A stretch of DNA of 6,415 nucleotides from the NCBI GenBank assembly GCA_005880075.1, contig VBJT01000072.1, forward strand, positions 1 through 6,415, written 5' to 3'. Made by a program: the position numbers and the translations under genes. The notes below the pieces were generated by a model. The model saw nothing but the letters and a program-made list of their open reading frames with translations. It was not told the DNA's origin and did no database searches. This stretch comes from Chloroflexota bacterium. Lineage in GTDB: Bacteria; Chloroflexota; Dehalococcoidia; SM23-28-2; RBG-16-64-32. Each line of letters begins with the position of its first letter. Within the stretch, counting starts at the first letter, position 1. Positions 4,856 to 6,415 of this stretch are shown piece by piece.

Positions 4856-5275
4856 GTGCCAACCACAAACCAACTCGTACGAAAGGGACGCAAGCCGTTC
4901 GCCCGCAAGACGAAGGCGCCGGCCCTGCGTTTCCGCTTCAATTCCCTCAAGAACCGCATGTCGCGCGGCGACGGCAACCCACAAAAGCGCGGCGTCTGCA
5001 CGAACGTGCGAACACAGACGCCGAAGAAGCCTAACTCCGCCCTTCGCAAGGTTGCCCGTGTGCGCTTGACGAACGGAATCGAGGTCACCGCCTACATCCC
5101 CGGCGAGGGCCATACCCTTCAGGAGCACTCCGTCGTTCTCATCCGCGGCGGCCGGGTACGCGACTTGCCGGGCGTACGGTACCACATCATTCGCGGCGCC
5201 CTTGATGCCGTCGGCGTTCAGGGACGCAATCAGCAGCGCAGCAAGTACGGGACTCGCAAGGCCGAAGGCCGCTAG
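4856..5275 (+). CDS. rpsL: 30S ribosomal protein S12
   Basis: This 139-residue S12 sits at the decoding centre of the small subunit. All hallmarks are present: MPTTNQLVRKGRKP at the start, PQKRGVC at 42-48, TPKKPNSALRK at 55-65 (K57 and K58 correspond to E. coli K43 and K44) and GEGHTLQEHSVVLIRGGRVRDLPGVRYH at 83-110. An extra segment of about 16 residues (about 26-41) relative to E. coli lies between PAL and PQKRG; Bacillus-type S12 has a similar insertion. Residue 102 is Arg (CGC, 5159-5161) where E. coli has K88, a streptomycin-resistance position. D103, the residue methylthiolated in E. coli, is kept. GTG 4856 is chosen because it gives the standard N-terminus. The Shine-Dalgarno AAAGGA is rather far upstream and sits in a hairpin. 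It is the first gene of the operon. Confidence 0.98.
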   Translation: MPTTNQLVRKGRKPFARKTKAPALRFRFNSLKNRMSRGDGNPQKRGVCTNVRTQTPKKPNSALRKVARVRLTNGIEVTAYIPGEGHTLQEHSVVLIRGGRVRDLPGVRYHIIRGALDAVGVQGRNQQRSKYGTRKAEGR

Positions 5276-5292
5276 TTACCGGGGAGTATTTC

Positions 5293-5763
5293 ATGCCGCG
5301 ACGCGGTAAAGTCATCCGTCATCGAACGCCGCCTGACGCCAAGTACAATAGCGTCTGGGTGCAAACGATGATCAACAAGATAATGAAGAACGGCAAGAAA
5401 GGCGTCGCCGAACGCATCGTGTACCGCGCCCTTGACGATATCGGAGAGCGCACGAAGGAAGACCCGCGGGCCGTTTTCGAGAAGGCGATGCGTAACGTCA
5501 TGCCGGTGCTCGAGGTCCGGCCTCGGCGAGTCGGCGGCGCGACCTACCAAATACCGCTCGAGGTCCGCCCGGCACGCCAGGTCTCGCTTGCGATGCGTTG
5601 GCTGCTTGGTGCCGCGCGGTCACGCGCCGGTCGGCCGATGTCAGAGCGTTTGGCGGCAGAGCTGGCGGACGCCTATCGCGAGCAGGGATCAGCGATCAAG
5701 AAGCGGGACGATACGCACAAGATGGCGGAGGCGAACAAGGCCTTCGTTCACTACCGTTGGTAG
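5293..5763 (+). CDS. rpsG: 30S ribosomal protein S7
   Basis: This 156-residue S7 binds the 3' major domain of 16S rRNA, starts assembly of the 30S head and contacts the E site. The family pattern is complete: MPRRGKVIRHRTPPDAKYNS, then INKIMKNGKKGVAERIVYRAL (about 27-47), NVMPVLEVRPRRVGGATYQIPLEV (about 68-91) and the helix-rich C-terminus ending AEANKAFVHYRW. Length equals the usual 156. ATG 5293 is preceded at 6 bases by GGGGAG (5281-5286), a good Shine-Dalgarno. It follows rpsL after only 17 bases. In E. coli the rpsL-rpsG gap is longer and carries the S7 autoregulatory target; there is no room for such a structure here, so any feedback must act elsewhere. Confidence 0.98.
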   Translation: MPRRGKVIRHRTPPDAKYNSVWVQTMINKIMKNGKKGVAERIVYRALDDIGERTKEDPRAVFEKAMRNVMPVLEVRPRRVGGATYQIPLEVRPARQVSLAMRWLLGAARSRAGRPMSERLAAELADAYREQGSAIKKRDDTHKMAEANKAFVHYRW

Positions 5764-5816
5764 TCAAGAGCCCGCAACTGCCATGGGTAATTAGTTCCCG
5801 CCCCGGGAAGTGGGAG

Positions 5817-6415
5817 ATGGTTCAAACGACAAGCATCACGAATACAAGCGTGCCCAGAGAGCGGGTGCGCAACATAGGTATCATTGCGCACATCGACGCC
5901 GGTAAGACCACAGTCACCGAGCGGATCCTCTATTACACGGGGATCACGTACAAGATCGGCGAGGTCGATTCCGGTACTGCCGTCATGGACTGGATGGCGC
6001 AGGAGCGCGAGCGCGGCATCACGATCACCGCCGCGGCGACGACGACGAACTGGCAGGACTTCACGATCAACATCGTTGATACCCCCGGCCACGTGGACTT
6101 TACGGTCGAAGTCGAGCGCAGCCTCCGTGTGCTGGACGGAGGCGTTGTTGTCTTCGACGCGGTAGCCGGCGTGCAGAGCCAGTCCGAGACGGTGTGGCGC
6201 CAGGCCGACCGCTATCACATTCCGCGCATCGGCTTCATCAACAAGATGGACCGTGTCGGCGCCGACTTCTGGAACGCCGTCGACATGATCCGCGAGCGTC
6301 TCGTCGCCCGTCCGGTGCCGATTCAAATACCGATGGGACAGGAAGACGCCTTCCGGGGCGTGATCGACCTCGTCGAGGAGACTGCCCTCTTCTTCGGCGA
6401 GGGTGACGAAGCGCC
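5817..6415 (+). CDS. fusA: Elongation factor G, N-terminal 199 residues (partial)
   Basis: This is the GTPase domain of EF-G, which drives tRNA-mRNA translocation and, with RRF, ribosome recycling. The window ends after 199 codons of a protein normally near 700 residues. G motifs are intact: G1 AHIDAGKT at 24-31, G2 RGITI at 66-70, G3 DTPGH at 88-92 and G4 NKMD at 142-145. The EF-G-specific stretch VMDWMAQERERGITITAAATT separates it from LepA, TypA and RF3. The N-terminal extension of about 16 residues before VRNIGI is within the usual range. ATG 5817 has GGGAAG (5805-5810) at 6 bases. It is third in the str operon, 53 bases after rpsG; tuf would normally follow. Confidence 0.97.
   Translation, partial: MVQTTSITNTSVPRERVRNIGIIAHIDAGKTTVTERILYYTGITYKIGEVDSGTAVMDWMAQERERGITITAAATTTNWQDFTINIVDTPGHVDFTVEVERSLRVLDGGVVVFDAVAGVQSQSETVWRQADRYHIPRIGFINKMDRVGADFWNAVDMIRERLVARPVPIQIPMGQEDAFRGVIDLVEETALFFGEGDEA

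Noticed and set aside
4646..5185. Minus-strand open frame of 179 codons across the rpsL promoter and rpsL
   Set aside because: It runs antisense through the promoter, leader and S12 coding sequence with no domain signature.
5751..6326. Minus-strand open frame of 191 codons opposite fusA
   Set aside because: It is antisense to the unmistakable EF-G GTPase domain and has no recognisable domain or ribosome binding site.
1..6415. CRISPR array, insertion sequence or integrase
   Set aside because: No regularly spaced repeats, terminal inverted repeats with a transposase, or recombinase motifs were seen anywhere in the window.

Overview
The window comes from a GC-rich bacterium. It ends in the start of a str (ribosomal) operon in the usual order rpsL, rpsG, fusA. 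The S12 protein carries an extra basic segment near residues 25-41, as in Bacillus-type S12 and, from memory, some Chloroflexota. Together with a WWD-type cytochrome c assembly protein and a two-domain GNAT protein, this makes Chloroflexota (possibly Dehalococcoidia) my best guess, held with low to moderate confidence. No 16S gene or other decisive marker is present.

Left part (1-1403): a small accessory-looking module of lower GC. Two minus-strand genes overlap by ATGA: a 302-residue HNH nuclease-like protein with a likely internal helix-turn-helix and extra C-terminal cysteines, then a partial gene with a CxxC motif that runs off the left edge. A short XRE-type regulator is transcribed divergently from them. 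The HNH gene has a near-ideal promoter (TTGACA-N17-TAAAAT) that places transcription start at or next to its ATG, so its mRNA is probably leaderless. A 12-13 base element occurs in both divergent promoters and is a candidate operator for the regulator.

Middle part (1404-4597): about 250 bases without a recognisable gene, then a tightly coupled plus-strand operon. It holds a PIG-L/LmbE deacetylase (probably leaderless, GTG start 8 bases after TATAAT), a CcsB/CcsA/ResC-type haem-handling membrane protein (1-base overlap), and a double-domain GNAT acetyltransferase (GTGA overlap). The GNAT gene is split by an apparent -1 frameshift near 3660-3683. An imperfect 31-base direct repeat lies at the 3' end of ccsB and again after the GNAT gene.

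Right part (4598-6415): a non-coding stretch with an inverted repeat and a strong str-operon promoter (TTGACA-N17-TATCCT, with a palindrome in its spacer). A leader of about 110 bases follows, with a small hairpin that would mask the rpsL ribosome binding site. Then come rpsL, rpsG and the first 199 codons of fusA. S12 has arginine where E. coli has K88, a position known for streptomycin resistance.

The three blocks look functionally independent. The str operon is core translation, the middle operon is metabolic and membrane function, and the left module is the most likely place for something undescribed.
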